64,000 nt of DNA from contig CAZDWJ010000016.1 of the NCBI GenBank assembly GCA_964509195.1, positions 11,774-75,773 of the forward strand. Reading direction: 5' to 3'. Below the pieces are notes generated by a model, which worked only from the letters and a program-made list of their open reading frames with translations, searched no databases and was not told the origin of the DNA. Shown here piece after piece: positions 1-8,491 of this stretch. Source of the stretch: UBA4802 sp964509195 (lineage in GTDB: Bacteria > Spirochaetota > UBA4802 > UB4802). Positions within the stretch are counted from its first letter, which is position 1, and each line of letters starts with the position of its first letter. A program made the position numbers and the translations under genes.

Positions 1-2
1 CT

Positions 3-551
3 CCTTACAATAAATTTTTTAGAGATTGCATGATACTACAGATAGCGCCATCTCAATGGTTGCTCTATACAACTGCTCGTGGCCTGTTTTTCTCACAGAT
101 TGATGTGTACCAGTCATTTAATCTTACTGAATGGCAGTACATACGCACCGCGCTTGCAAGCAGTTTTGGTAGTGAGCGCAATTCACCATTTGCGTCAATG
201 GAATCGCCGTTTGTGGTAACGTACAATGATGGCTACTACTTATCATTTACATACAATAACGATACGCTTTTTATTCACGGGCTGCTTTTGCTTTTTGGGG
301 TGTGGCTTGATAAAGAAAGCTATAATGACACATTAGTACTGTATTCCGATAATCCTTATGATTTTGGTGTCTACAGAGGAAAAACACTCACATCACATAT
401 TGTTGCTACACTCCGCGCGCACGCTCCTGAATGGGTGTATGTGCCAGGTACAAACCAATGGTACATTACCACCTGTGGGTGGAAATGGGTTGCAACACTT
501 ACCAGTGGTGAGGTGGCGATAGCTCCTGTAAAATGGGAAAAAATTAAATAA
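3..551 (+). CDS. Glycoside hydrolase-like beta-propeller protein, C-terminal part
   Basis: The reading frame is open to the left edge of the window. The first ATG at 30 is probably internal, because the codons before it read PYNKFFRDCMILQ, which resembles the 'FRDPMIL' strand of five-bladed propeller glycosidases (GH32/43/130 type). WLLYTTARG follows, then SQIDVYQSFNLTEWQ, then ESPFVVTYNDGYYLSFTYNN, each typical of one propeller blade ('substrate-like' Asp/Glu positions plus aromatic strands). The N-terminal blades and any signal peptide lie outside the window. The stop is 15 bp before the next gene, suggesting co-transcription. The family is clear at fold level; the substrate cannot be told. 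A non-enzymatic propeller protein is the alternative. Confidence 0.55.
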   Translation, partial: PYNKFFRDCMILQIAPSQWLLYTTARGLFFSQIDVYQSFNLTEWQYIRTALASSFGSERNSPFASMESPFVVTYNDGYYLSFTYNNDTLFIHGLLLLFGVWLDKESYNDTLVLYSDNPYDFGVYRGKTLTSHIVATLRAHAPEWVYVPGTNQWYITTCGWKWVATLTSGEVAIAPVKWEKIK

Positions 552-566
552 TAAAGAAGGTTAGCT

Positions 567-1499
567 ATGAAACAAACAATCTACGCTTTTTGTTTTTTTC
601 TTACAGTACTTCTTTTGACATACGTATCATGCCAAAAGCACACACAGGAAAACCATGTAGCTCCAATTATAAAGCAAATCCTTGCAACAAAATCTGAAAT
701 TGAAAATCATCTTACACAGCATTCAGCAAAACCTGCACATCCAATTTTTGTAAGCTTCTGGGATTTTGATGGAACAATTTTAAAGGGCGATTGCTCTGAA
801 GGCTATGAAGAAAATGGCACACAAATATACAAAGGGCTGGTACAAGTAGCTATTGAAAACAACTACTCTACGCCGTATAAACCAGATGAAACCAAAAAAT
901 TTTTTGACTACTATACACACCTTGATAAAACTAAGGGACATCTTGTAGCCTATACATACCTTACCACAATCTTTGCGGGACAAAAGAGACAATCTCTAAT
1001 TGCGCTTTCAACGCACTACTTCAACACAACTCTACAACACTACTACTTTGCATCATCACTTGCAATTATGAAAGAACTTATAAAAAATAATATTGGAATA
1101 TATATCATTTCAGCTAGCCCTGAATTTTTTGTAAAAGGTGCATCCCAATCTCTTACAATACATCATGATAACATCTATGGAATAGAGCTACTTACCAAAA
1201 ATGACATACTTACCGTTACAGTAAAAAAACCTATTACCTATGCAGAAGGCAAAACAGCAAAAGTGCAAGAAATACTAACCAGGTTATAACAACTCCATTC
1301 CACCCAGCATGTATACGCAATAGCAGCTTTTGGCAACAGCTACCACACCGATGGTCCGTTCCTACAATACGTTGCTACACAAAAGTTACCTAAAGGCACA
1401 CCTACTGTGGTTATGATAAATGGTGGAGTGCCCCCAGCAGCCTATGACGGCATGTTTACATGTGTGCAGCAACATCAAATTATTGGCGATAGTAAATAA
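567..1499 (+). pseudogene. HAD-superfamily phosphatase-like lipoprotein, interrupted by in-frame TAA
   Basis: The protein begins with a lipoprotein signal peptide (hydrophobic stretch then LTYVSC, Cys22). HAD motif I is seen as FWDFDGTIL (nucleophile Asp and Asp+2) near residue 66, and motif II is probably IISAS near residue 180. The frame stops at TAA 1287-1289 after EILTRL. The same frame continues without interruption to TAA 1497-1499 and encodes AIAAFGNSYHTDGPFLQY, a good HAD motif IV (Mg-binding GN/D...D), then PTVVMINGG. The upstream product therefore lacks motif IV and should be inactive unless the stop is read through. The likely causes are a nonsense mutation or a base error, since no frameshift is needed. 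Phosphoserine-phosphatase-like HADs are the nearest relatives; the substrate is unknown. Confidence 0.7.
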
Positions 1500-1602
1500 T
1501 TACATACATACGTGTCTTATTAATTACAAACACATTCATTGTTTGTAATAGCCAGAACAAATTTTGCGTTGCGTTTTTTATAGCTACTATTACGCTATCT
1601 AC

Positions 1603-2544
1603 ATGATTATAGTACGCTGTATTAGTATTGTACTTACGCTGTTACGCTTTTCTGCTGTGTTTTCACAACAATTGTGGGGATATTACGTAAAAGATACTCT
1701 TCCTTACCAACAACATATCCAATACTGGGAAAAACGCTTTGCCGATTGCACGGTGATATGTTTTACCGGTATAACAATCAACAGCACTGCCTGTACTATT
1801 CCGCATTTTACCAATGAAAAAATGCTTTTTAAAAAAGCAAAGGAGCGTGGCGTATCTCTTATCCCGCACATTACGTTTACAAGCGTAAAAAATGGCATTG
1901 CATTTTTAACTCAGCAGCAGCACTGGGAAAAAACAATAAAAAAGCTTGCTGGGGCAGTGCACACAAACAACTGGTCAGGATGCCACTTTGATTTTGAGTA
2001 TCTGCCACCACAGTATGCACACCACTATGCAGAATTTTTAAAGCAATTCAGGGCGATAGCTCCTGACATACATCTTTCAGCTGCCATTTTTCCACAGCTT
2101 GAATTTAACCCACAGCATTCCGCATTCCACGATTGTGCGCTTCTTTCCGCTTATCTTGATGCAATCGTCCTCATGTGCTACGATTACCACAACCCAAAGA
2201 CAAAACCAGGCCCTGTAACAAGCATCCACTGGACACAGAAAAATATTGAATATGTGCTGAAATTCTTCAAACCACAGCAGGTGTGGTTAGGTATTCCTGC
2301 ATACGGCTATATATGGAGAAACGATACATACTACTCCGTCATCACCATGAAGACATTATCCAGGTACCTATCCCTGTACAGTAACTATCGCCATAATTCC
2401 GGAACCATTGCTCTTGAATACACTCAACACACTGACCAATTCATTGCTTACATTCCTGATGTTGAGACACACAGGCAATTATATCAACTGGCTTACACTT
2501 ACCAGCTAAAAGGCATTGCGCTGTGGCGTTTGGGATTTGAATAA
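1603..2544 (+). CDS. Glycoside hydrolase family 18-like protein
   Basis: After a signal-like N-terminus (MIIVRCISIVLTLL...FSQQ) the protein reads as a TIM-barrel GH18 of the YaaH/spore-germination type. Residues near 130-140 give GCHFDFEYLPP, matching the GH18 DxxDxDxE strand with the last Asp and catalytic Glu kept. MCYDYHNP and WLGIPAYGYIW are the later substrate-cleft strands, and IALWRLGFE is the typical C-terminal strand. The expected substrate is a GlcNAc-containing glycan such as peptidoglycan or chitin; this is inference from the family. ATG 1603 is preferred over an upstream TTG at 1564 because it starts the signal peptide directly. The gene ends at a strong hairpin shared with the convergent porin gene. 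Confidence 0.75.
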   Translation: MIIVRCISIVLTLLRFSAVFSQQLWGYYVKDTLPYQQHIQYWEKRFADCTVICFTGITINSTACTIPHFTNEKMLFKKAKERGVSLIPHITFTSVKNGIAFLTQQQHWEKTIKKLAGAVHTNNWSGCHFDFEYLPPQYAHHYAEFLKQFRAIAPDIHLSAAIFPQLEFNPQHSAFHDCALLSAYLDAIVLMCYDYHNPKTKPGPVTSIHWTQKNIEYVLKFFKPQQVWLGIPAYGYIWRNDTYYSVITMKTLSRYLSLYSNYRHNSGTIALEYTQHTDQFIAYIPDVETHRQLYQLAYTYQLKGIALWRLGFE

Positions 2545-2546
2545 AA

Positions 2547-2572
2547 AAGGGAAGCTTACGTAAGCTTCCCTT
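2547..2572. terminator. Bidirectional hairpin terminator
   Basis: A perfect inverted repeat (GGGAAGCTTAC / GTAAGCTTCCC) with an A-run on one side lies directly between the convergent GH18 and porin genes. It can serve as an intrinsic terminator for both. Confidence 0.75.
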
Positions 2573-2598
2573 GCATAGGGATAGAGTTAAGCTAAGTA

Positions 2599-3774
2599 TT
2601 AAAACTTGACTTCAGTTTTTACAAAAATCTGTCTATCAGGATCATCCAGTGCTTCATTCTTTACATTCTGGAAATATGCAACTGCTCGCAGTCCATCTGC
2701 AACATGGTAGCCAAGACCTGCTGCCCACGATGTGACTTTTGATTTGTCAACGTCTTTGTTTTCACCAAATGCATATCGGCCAACAACAATGATTGGCATA
2801 TCCACAATCTGATCAAGCCGTACATTGAGCCAGCTATCAAACAATTTGTATTTATTTTCAACTACCGGAGCTGTTGGTGTAGCTTTGGAGCTTGACTCAG
2901 GCATGTAGTACATAGCACCTATTTTGTACCACTCATCAGAATACACTATTCCGCCACCCATATACCTGACGTAATTGTCATCTACTTTATCGTTGGTAAT
3001 CTGATGGCGATATATTCCAACAAGATACAGGTCTTTAATTGGCATAACAGTGAGCATACCGTAGTACGCCTTGCCGTCATCGCCAAGCTTTACTTCATCG
3101 GCGTATTTGTAGCCTTCACCGTTTGTTAATGCACCGGTGATAGTCAAAAGCTTGTTAAACATTGTAACTTCCAGGCTTACACCCAGGTCAGCAGAGTTGT
3201 CAATTGACTGGCTCTTTCCAGCATTATTATAAAGCACTGTTTTAGCCTGATCAGCATAGTTCTGTTCCAGCCAGCGGTAATCGCTTTGCTTATCAACAAA
3301 ACCAATTAATGGTGTACCAATCATACCAAACGCAAACTTATACTCAGCAAATTCCAGCTTTTCCTTTGCTTCGATGAATGCATACTTCAAAAATAAGGTA
3401 TAGAAGTTGGTCTTTGACTCAACAGAAGAAGTGGTTGTACCTGTTTCTGTATATTTTTTACTACTTTTACTATCAACCTGACCAACATCGGTTGTTACCC
3501 TAACACTCCAGATATCATCAAGTTTCTTCCTGAAATCTAAATACACGCGTTTAATTGAGAATGTATTGGTATTCTCATCGGGAGTCCTTGTAGCCGAATG
3601 CTTCAACTCCTTTGACCACTCAATATACGCCAATCCACTAACATTTAGTTTTGGTTTTTCTGGTACCTTCTCCTCAACCTTTGCTTCAGGTTTTTCTTCT
3701 GGCTTTTGCTGTGCAAAACCTACAGTTGTAACCGCTAATACTGCAACCAGCGCAATACTTTTTACAAACTTCAT
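2599..3774 (-). CDS. Porin-like outer-membrane beta-barrel protein
   Basis: A 391-residue protein with a cleavable signal peptide (MKFVKSIALVAVLAVTTVGFAQQ). It is followed by a Lys/Glu/Pro-rich linker (residues ~23-42) that may lie in the periplasm or touch peptidoglycan, then alternating amphipathic strands ending in phenylalanine (KTEVKF), the classical outer-membrane insertion signal. Motifs such as FSIKRVYLDFRKKLDDIWSVRVTTD recall OprO/OprP-type phosphate-selective porins. The start ATG is preceded by AAGGAGG. It stands as a single gene with its own ~360-bp upstream region. The solute specificity cannot be read from sequence. Confidence 0.7.
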   Translation of the reverse strand: MKFVKSIALVAVLAVTTVGFAQQKPEEKPEAKVEEKVPEKPKLNVSGLAYIEWSKELKHSATRTPDENTNTFSIKRVYLDFRKKLDDIWSVRVTTDVGQVDSKSSKKYTETGTTTSSVESKTNFYTLFLKYAFIEAKEKLEFAEYKFAFGMIGTPLIGFVDKQSDYRWLEQNYADQAKTVLYNNAGKSQSIDNSADLGVSLEVTMFNKLLTITGALTNGEGYKYADEVKLGDDGKAYYGMLTVMPIKDLYLVGIYRHQITNDKVDDNYVRYMGGGIVYSDEWYKIGAMYYMPESSSKATPTAPVVENKYKLFDSWLNVRLDQIVDMPIIVVGRYAFGENKDVDKSKVTSWAAGLGYHVADGLRAVAYFQNVKNEALDDPDRQIFVKTEVKF

Positions 3775-4135
3775 TAAAACCCTCCTTAAATCGTTTTGTT
3801 AAATTATTGAATACTTGATTTTTCAAAAATCTTGAGTGTAAATAAGCATCCGTATATAAAGCAAATTTATGGTAAATGTTAAGATTCTATAAATTTTGTT
3901 TTTTGTATAGAAGTATCATTTTACCTCTCCTCTTTTACTCCGTGAACTCTGCGGTCTCTGCGTGATACAGCTTTTATTTCATATAGATAGTGGTGAATAC
4001 ACAGCATAGATCTACTGAACACCTGCGTATAATCTTAATCAATGCTACCATTTACCGATAACTATCGCTCATATAATTGTAACAATTACAATATGCTATT
4101 GACTTTTATAATATAATGAGTATATTTACTGTACT
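3775..4135. other. Intergenic region with a dispersed phrase and one REP-type word
   Basis: Divergent promoter space for the porin (-) and msrBA (+). It contains the phrase TGAACTCTGCGGTCTCTGCG (around 3943-3965), a sequence of the 'ctctgcgtctctgcgtg' type that recurs at about 53820-53850. It also holds one CCGATAACTATCGC word at 4055-4068, the same word found four times at 12.6-12.8 kb. A TTGACT...TATATT pair at 4099-4126 (16-bp spacer) is a candidate promoter for the rightward genes. Confidence 0.5.
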
Positions 4136-4219
4136 ATGAAGATATTTGTACTATTAATTATCCTGATAACAGGATGTAACAACTTTCACAAGGAAAACCA
4201 ATGGAAAAACAAAACCTGA
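4136..4219 (+). CDS. 27-codon lipoprotein signal peptide ORF, out of frame with msrBA
   Basis: The ORF reads MKIFVLLIILITGCNNFHKE..., a textbook lipoprotein signal with lipobox ITGC. It ends at TGA 4217-4219, 19 bp inside the following MsrB-MsrA frame. A single-base indel between the two would give a lipid-anchored MsrB-MsrA. It may therefore be the true N-terminus of that protein split by a frameshift, or a leader peptide whose translation is coupled to msrBA (an AAGGA lies 6 bp before the msrBA ATG). It is too short to be an independent protein of known function. Confidence 0.45.
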   Translation: MKIFVLLIILITGCNNFHKENQWKNKT

Positions 4220-5112
4220 CTGCTCAACAATTTTATATACTACGGCAAAACAGCACCGAACCCCCATTTGACAATGAATACTGGGATAATAAAAAGCACG
4301 GCATATATGTGGATGTGGTGACAGGTGCTGTACTCTTTTCTTCAACACATAAGTTTGACTCTGGCACTGGCTGGCCAAGCTTCACCCAGCCAGTCAAAAA
4401 CGATGCAATAATCACACGCTCTGACCCCTCACACGGGATGGTGCGCACGGAAGTCCGCAGCAAAAGTTCTGATGGGCACTTAGGCCACGTATTTGACGAT
4501 GGACCTGCACCAACGGGACTACGCTACTGCATTAATTCTGCAGCACTGCGCTTTATTCCTGTAGAAAAGATGATTGAGGGAGGTTACCTTGACTATATGT
4601 ATCTTTTTGATGGAATGCAATTGCCCTTTGAACAGATAATACTTGGCGGCGGTTGCTTCTGGGGAGTTGAAGCGTATTTTAAAAAAGTCAAAGGCGTCAT
4701 TGACACTGCTGTTGGCTACAGCGGTGGTACCACGCAAAATCCCGATTACAAAACCGTATGTACTGGCACAACAGGTCATGCGGAAACAGTGCTGGTAACC
4801 TTTGATCCCAACGTGACAACACTTGATAAAATCTTAAAGCATTTTTACGCAATTCACAATCCAAGCACTCCCAACCGGCAGGGCCCGGACATTGGCACAC
4901 AATACCGTTCAGCACTATTTTATATAAGCGATAAGCAGAAGCATACAATTGATGAGATAATCAGCCAGCTGAAAGCAAAAGGCATCACGTTGACCACTGA
5001 AGTTACAAAGGCTAAAAATTTTTATAAGGCAGAAGAATATCATCAGGATTATCTCACAAAAAATCCTTGTGGATACTGCCATATAAACTTAAACAAAATC
5101 CATGAATTCTGA
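4201..5112 (+). CDS. msrAB: MsrB-MsrA fusion methionine sulfoxide reductase
   Basis: Repairs both epimers of methionine sulfoxide. The MsrB domain comes first (residues ~1-135): LTAQQFYIL, TEPPFDNEYWDN, KFDSGTGWPSF, DGHLGHVFDDGP and the catalytic RYCINSAAL. The MsrA domain follows (~142-303): GGGCFWGVEAYF with the catalytic Cys, AVGYSGG, GHAETVLVTFDP and AEEYHQDYL. The CxxC pairs that bind zinc in many MsrB proteins are missing (VVTGAVLFSS and VRSKSSDGHLG), so this is the zinc-free type. The order B-A is the reverse of the Neisseria-type fusion. The product from 4201 would be cytoplasmic, but a lipoprotein signal peptide sits out of frame immediately upstream. Confidence 0.93.
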   Translation: MEKQNLTAQQFYILRQNSTEPPFDNEYWDNKKHGIYVDVVTGAVLFSSTHKFDSGTGWPSFTQPVKNDAIITRSDPSHGMVRTEVRSKSSDGHLGHVFDDGPAPTGLRYCINSAALRFIPVEKMIEGGYLDYMYLFDGMQLPFEQIILGGGCFWGVEAYFKKVKGVIDTAVGYSGGTTQNPDYKTVCTGTTGHAETVLVTFDPNVTTLDKILKHFYAIHNPSTPNRQGPDIGTQYRSALFYISDKQKHTIDEIISQLKAKGITLTTEVTKAKNFYKAEEYHQDYLTKNPCGYCHINLNKIHEF

Positions 5113-5116
5113 TTAG

Positions 5117-5767
5117 TTATTCCTGATACACAATGACATGGATGATAGATTCGTGCGGTGCAATGTTTTCTATTTTGTGTGGTATGAGCGATAGAAAATA
5201 GATACTGTCGCCCTGCTGCAAAACAACTTCATTAGCGCCTAACGTAATCTTTATCGCGCCTTTTTTTACGTGAATAAACTCCTCGCCATTGTGGATTGAA
5301 AAATCTTTTTTTGTGTAGTTACCTTCTAAGGTTATGATGTATGCCTTAACCGGTACAGCTTGAGGTTCAGTTTCAGCAGAGGCATTGACACCTAACCCCT
5401 TGTGTTGTTGTTTTGGCCTTTCATTCTTTGACTGTATAATTTCATCTTTTTTTATAACCGTATATCCCCACTCTACGGGGCTGTCGGCAACCGCCTTTGC
5501 CTTCTGTAATGAATGCGTAAGCTGATGTATAATTTTTAATGAAGGATACACCTGGCGCTCTTCAATTTTTTGCAAAAGCTCACCATTTATTCCGGTAATA
5601 GCTGCTAACTGTTCATGCGTCAGGTTGTTCTGCTGTCTGAAATGCCTCAATTTATCACTTAATGATGCATTAGAAAATATGACATTATTGCGGTAATACT
5701 CTGAAAAACGCTGGAATACTTCGCTGTTATCTGTTTCTGGAATATCATACGCTGAATACGAACCCAT
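5117..5767 (-). CDS. XRE-family transcription regulator with C-terminal cupin
   Basis: An N-terminal helix-turn-helix (LSDKLRHFRQQNNLTHEQLAAITGINGELLQKIEERQVYPSL, residues ~37-80) is joined by a low-complexity linker to a cupin domain (~140-216: HNGEEFIHVKKGAIKITLGANEVVLQQGDSIYFLSLIPHKIEN). This is the PuuR/SutR layout, in which the cupin senses a small molecule. ATG 5767 is chosen over GTG 5794 because AAGGAT lies about 8 bp before it. The gene converges on msrBA with only 4 bp between stop codons. The target genes are not evident from context. Confidence 0.8.
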   Translation of the reverse strand: MGSYSAYDIPETDNSEVFQRFSEYYRNNVIFSNASLSDKLRHFRQQNNLTHEQLAAITGINGELLQKIEERQVYPSLKIIHQLTHSLQKAKAVADSPVEWGYTVIKKDEIIQSKNERPKQQHKGLGVNASAETEPQAVPVKAYIITLEGNYTKKDFSIHNGEEFIHVKKGAIKITLGANEVVLQQGDSIYFLSLIPHKIENIAPHESIIHVIVYQE

Positions 5768-5838
5768 GGTACAATCCTTAAATATATATTCCACGCATTA
5801 GTACACCTATAGTATATCCTTAAAAATATCATCTATCA

Positions 5839-6012
5839 GATAAAAAATTATTATACAAGAAAAAAATTTTGTGTGATGGGTGAGGTCGGTTTCCACCAAC
5901 CTCGGCATGTACGATAAAAAATTATTTTTCAAGAAAAAATTTTGTGTGATGGGTGAGGTCGGTTTCCACCAACCTCACTATGTACGATAAAAAATTATTA
6001 TTCAAGAAAATT
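5839..6012. repeat. 74-bp tandem repeat with internal hairpin
   Basis: Units start at 5839 (74 bp) and 5913 (73 bp), with a truncated third unit from 5986. Each begins GATAAAAAATTATT and carries GAGGTCGG...ACCTC, an imperfect stem-loop, followed by a short divergent linker ending TGTAC. It lies between the XRE-cupin gene and the cyclase gene and abuts the latter's promoter. Confidence 0.85.
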
Positions 6013-6015
6013 ATT

Positions 6016-6043
6016 TTGACAAATACGTGATGTACAGTACTAT
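6016..6043 (+). promoter_or_regulatory. Candidate sigma-70 promoter for the cyclase pair
   Basis: TTGACA (6016-6021), a 16-bp spacer and TACTAT (6038-6043). The ATG at 6053 is only 9 bp further, so transcripts would have almost no leader unless the true start is downstream. It lies at the end of the 74-bp repeat array. Confidence 0.5.
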
Positions 6044-6052
6044 CATGAAATC

Positions 6053-6976
6053 ATGAAGATCCCTTATTCCATTTTATCGATAACGGAAAAAGCACTCACA
6101 AAATCCATGGATGTTCACACCATGGAACGTATTGTTAAAAGCATTATCCCAAACTATAACCTTCATAAAATCATGGGGTTTTCTGACAGCATTCCCATCC
6201 CCAACAAAGATGCAGCGGCACAGATTGTTCGTGATTTCAGCGAATCGAAACAATTCTTTAAACTGGTTCATGCTCTCATGGAAGCACAGGAATACGGCAT
6301 TATGGGGCGGCGGTATCCGATAGCTCATTTGCATGAAATCATTGCTGAAATTATCAACTTAGGTTTTATCTATGATAAAAATAACCGCATCTTTATTGAA
6401 AATGCAAAAACCCGTAAAACCCCTAACTGGGGCGTACTTGAAGAAGACGAAGAATACATTGTCACATTGCTCAGAATGGATATTGCAGCAAATACCAAGC
6501 TTGTCCGCAAATACGAATCCCAGCTAATAATCCAAACATATCAAAATTTACGTGCGATAGTTACGGCATCGGTTGAACAAAGAAACGGCCGTGTATGGAA
6601 CTGGGAAGGTGATGGCTGCATCGCAGCGTTTATTCTTGGGAACAGAAATATGTCGGCAGTGTGTGCCGCCATAGAGATTTTCCACGAGTTGTTCTTATTC
6701 AATTTTATTGAATCCAAATTACCTGAACCAATAAACATGCGTATTGCTATTGATACAGGATATTGTACCTATAAATATTCCCCTGAAGAACTGAAAAAAA
6801 CTGAACTGGTGTCAAAACTACTGGAGATAGAATCTAAACATACACCACTCAATTCAATAACTGTTACCAACTCAATTTACGCTTCCCTTCATGCTGAAAT
6901 TGCAAGTAATTTTACCACAACTAGAGTTGGGAATACCCCTTTTTACATTTACACAATACAATGGGATATCTCATGA
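6053..6976 (+). CDS. Class III nucleotide cyclase-like protein
   Basis: The C-terminal half (residues ~140-307) resembles a class III adenylate/guanylate cyclase domain. RMDIAANTKL carries the first metal-binding Asp. NGRVWNWEGDGCIAAF corresponds to the 'GGRxxKxxGDG' strand with the second Asp kept but the purine-selecting Lys replaced. MRIAIDTGYCTYK matches 'xRIGIHTG'. The N-terminal ~130 residues have no recognised domain; they include a helical stretch and a possible winged-helix-like segment. There is no signal peptide or TM helix, so it should be cytosolic. Its stop overlaps the start of the next, related gene (ATGA). It is either an active cyclase with altered specificity or a sensor derived from one. 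Confidence 0.6.
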   Translation: MKIPYSILSITEKALTKSMDVHTMERIVKSIIPNYNLHKIMGFSDSIPIPNKDAAAQIVRDFSESKQFFKLVHALMEAQEYGIMGRRYPIAHLHEIIAEIINLGFIYDKNNRIFIENAKTRKTPNWGVLEEDEEYIVTLLRMDIAANTKLVRKYESQLIIQTYQNLRAIVTASVEQRNGRVWNWEGDGCIAAFILGNRNMSAVCAAIEIFHELFLFNFIESKLPEPINMRIAIDTGYCTYKYSPEELKKTELVSKLLEIESKHTPLNSITVTNSIYASLHAEIASNFTTTRVGNTPFYIYTIQWDIS

Positions 6977-7932
6977 ATGTAATAATCATATATCAGAGAA
7001 AAAACCTTCAAGCCTTGCAGAAAAGTTTCAAAAAGTTGATACAATCAAAAAAATATTCAACTGCGTTTGTTGACTTTAATGAATCAAAAAAGATCAAACC
7101 ACCTGATAAGAATACACTCTACTACCTTGACATTACCGGGATTAAAAAAGCAGAAATTGAAAAGCTGGTTAAAAAATTCAACAAAGATGGCCTCTACTAT
7201 GCTATTATCGACCTAAAAAATACTTTTACGGATGTTGCCTGGTTTTTTCATAATAATGCCTGTGATTACCTTGACAGGGAGTTGCTCAAAAATTCCGTGT
7301 CAGAAACACGTATTCAATTAATACAAAAATTTAAAAATATTACAGTATCAAAAAAAATTATCTCTGAATTAATAGTTGCAAAAGATTCATGGAACAGCAT
7401 TGTTCCCGATAATGAGTATACGTTTTGTTTTTTATTTATTGAACTACTGGATATAAATGAATTAAAAAAACACATTGGCTCCGAACATCTGAATAACAAG
7501 ATTCAATCATTTCGCCGTTATGTTGAAGAACTGCTCTATAAGGCTGATGGTCGTTGCTGGATGTGGATGGATGCTACAGGTCTGTTTATTTTTCCATTTG
7601 ATGGCAATTCAGTACCTTCTATTTATTATGCAATCCGCCTTATATTGAACCGCATTATCATATCATTAGAACATACAACATTTAATCAAGTCATACGGTA
7701 CCGCATAGCCATGCATATTGGCAATACTGTTTATAAACCACGGGGTAAAACCGGAACCATTATATCCGATTGTATAAATTCACTGTTTCATCTGGGTCAG
7801 AAATATACAGGCGAAAATGGGTTATTCATTACCGAAGACGTATACAATTATCTTAACATAAAGACAAAAAACCTTTTTGCAAAGGCCAAGCCGTTTGAAG
7901 GAAGGCAGATTTATACATTCAAATACAAATAA
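6973..7932 (+). CDS. Degenerate cyclase-like partner protein
   Basis: The start is ATG 6973, sharing ATGA with the stop of the preceding gene, which indicates translational coupling. The C-terminal half keeps the cyclase outline: FCFLFIELLDINELKKHIG, ADGRCWMWMDATGLFIFPF, RYRIAMHIGNTVYK, then GTIISDCINSLFHLGQKYTGENGLFITEDVYNYL. The first metal Asp is replaced and the GDG turn is changed to DATG, so it is unlikely to be catalytic alone. The N-terminal ~130 residues differ from those of its neighbour. Class III cyclases act as dimers, so an active/inactive heterodimer with the upstream product is a reasonable inference. Confidence 0.55.
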   Translation: MNVIIIYQRKNLQALQKSFKKLIQSKKYSTAFVDFNESKKIKPPDKNTLYYLDITGIKKAEIEKLVKKFNKDGLYYAIIDLKNTFTDVAWFFHNNACDYLDRELLKNSVSETRIQLIQKFKNITVSKKIISELIVAKDSWNSIVPDNEYTFCFLFIELLDINELKKHIGSEHLNNKIQSFRRYVEELLYKADGRCWMWMDATGLFIFPFDGNSVPSIYYAIRLILNRIIISLEHTTFNQVIRYRIAMHIGNTVYKPRGKTGTIISDCINSLFHLGQKYTGENGLFITEDVYNYLNIKTKNLFAKAKPFEGRQIYTFKYK

Positions 7933-7933
7933 C

Positions 7934-8239
7934 CTACATTGCTGCTAACTCATACTGGCGCTTATCAGCTTCAGGATGCTGCCTGTAAATAATAAGCACA
8001 TTGCCAATCATTGCAACTAGGGCGCTTCCTGTCTTTTCAACTATCTGCTGTGCCAGCTCCTTCCGTTCTTCTTTGCAGTCAATAAACTTGATCTTGATAA
8101 GCTCATGACAAAGCAACACCTCATCAATTGCATTGAGTACAGCCTGCGACAGCCCATTTTTGCCAATTAACACCACAGGCTTCATGCTATGCGCACAGGC
8201 TTTAAGATATTTAACTTTTTTGCGGGGAATGTTATTCAT
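7934..8239 (-). CDS. yhbY: YhbY-type CRM-domain RNA-binding protein
   Basis: A single CRM domain covers the ~100-residue protein: LKACAHSMKPVVLIGKNGLSQAVLNAIDEVLLCHELIKIKF, then ALVAMIGNVLIIYRQHP. The GxxG-type loop (GKNG) that contacts RNA is present. YhbY proteins associate with the pre-50S ribosomal subunit. ATG 8239 is preferred, with GAGGG 6-8 bp upstream, over an upstream in-frame ATG at 8284. Convergent with the cyclase pair, with one base between stop codons. Confidence 0.88.
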   Translation of the reverse strand: MNNIPRKKVKYLKACAHSMKPVVLIGKNGLSQAVLNAIDEVLLCHELIKIKFIDCKEERKELAQQIVEKTGSALVAMIGNVLIIYRQHPEADKRQYELAAM

Positions 8240-8491
8240 ACAACCCTCAAATATTTTGAAAAAAATTATTAGTGCATATTTCATTCACACCGCATTTCTT
8301 TTTTTATAATTGACAATGATTTACAAATATGATTACTTTCTTAGCAAATAAAATTAATTATCATTTTATTGCAATTATTTTTTAATTTTTTAATTTAGTG
8401 TAGGGGTACATGACAATTTGTGCATATCGCACTGCACACATAAAGTATATGTAATTACATCAAAATAACATTTACAGTATGGAGAAAATTT

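Noticed and set aside
5839..6012. CRISPR array
   Set aside because: The units are adjacent with no unique spacers of constant length, and no cas genes are present.
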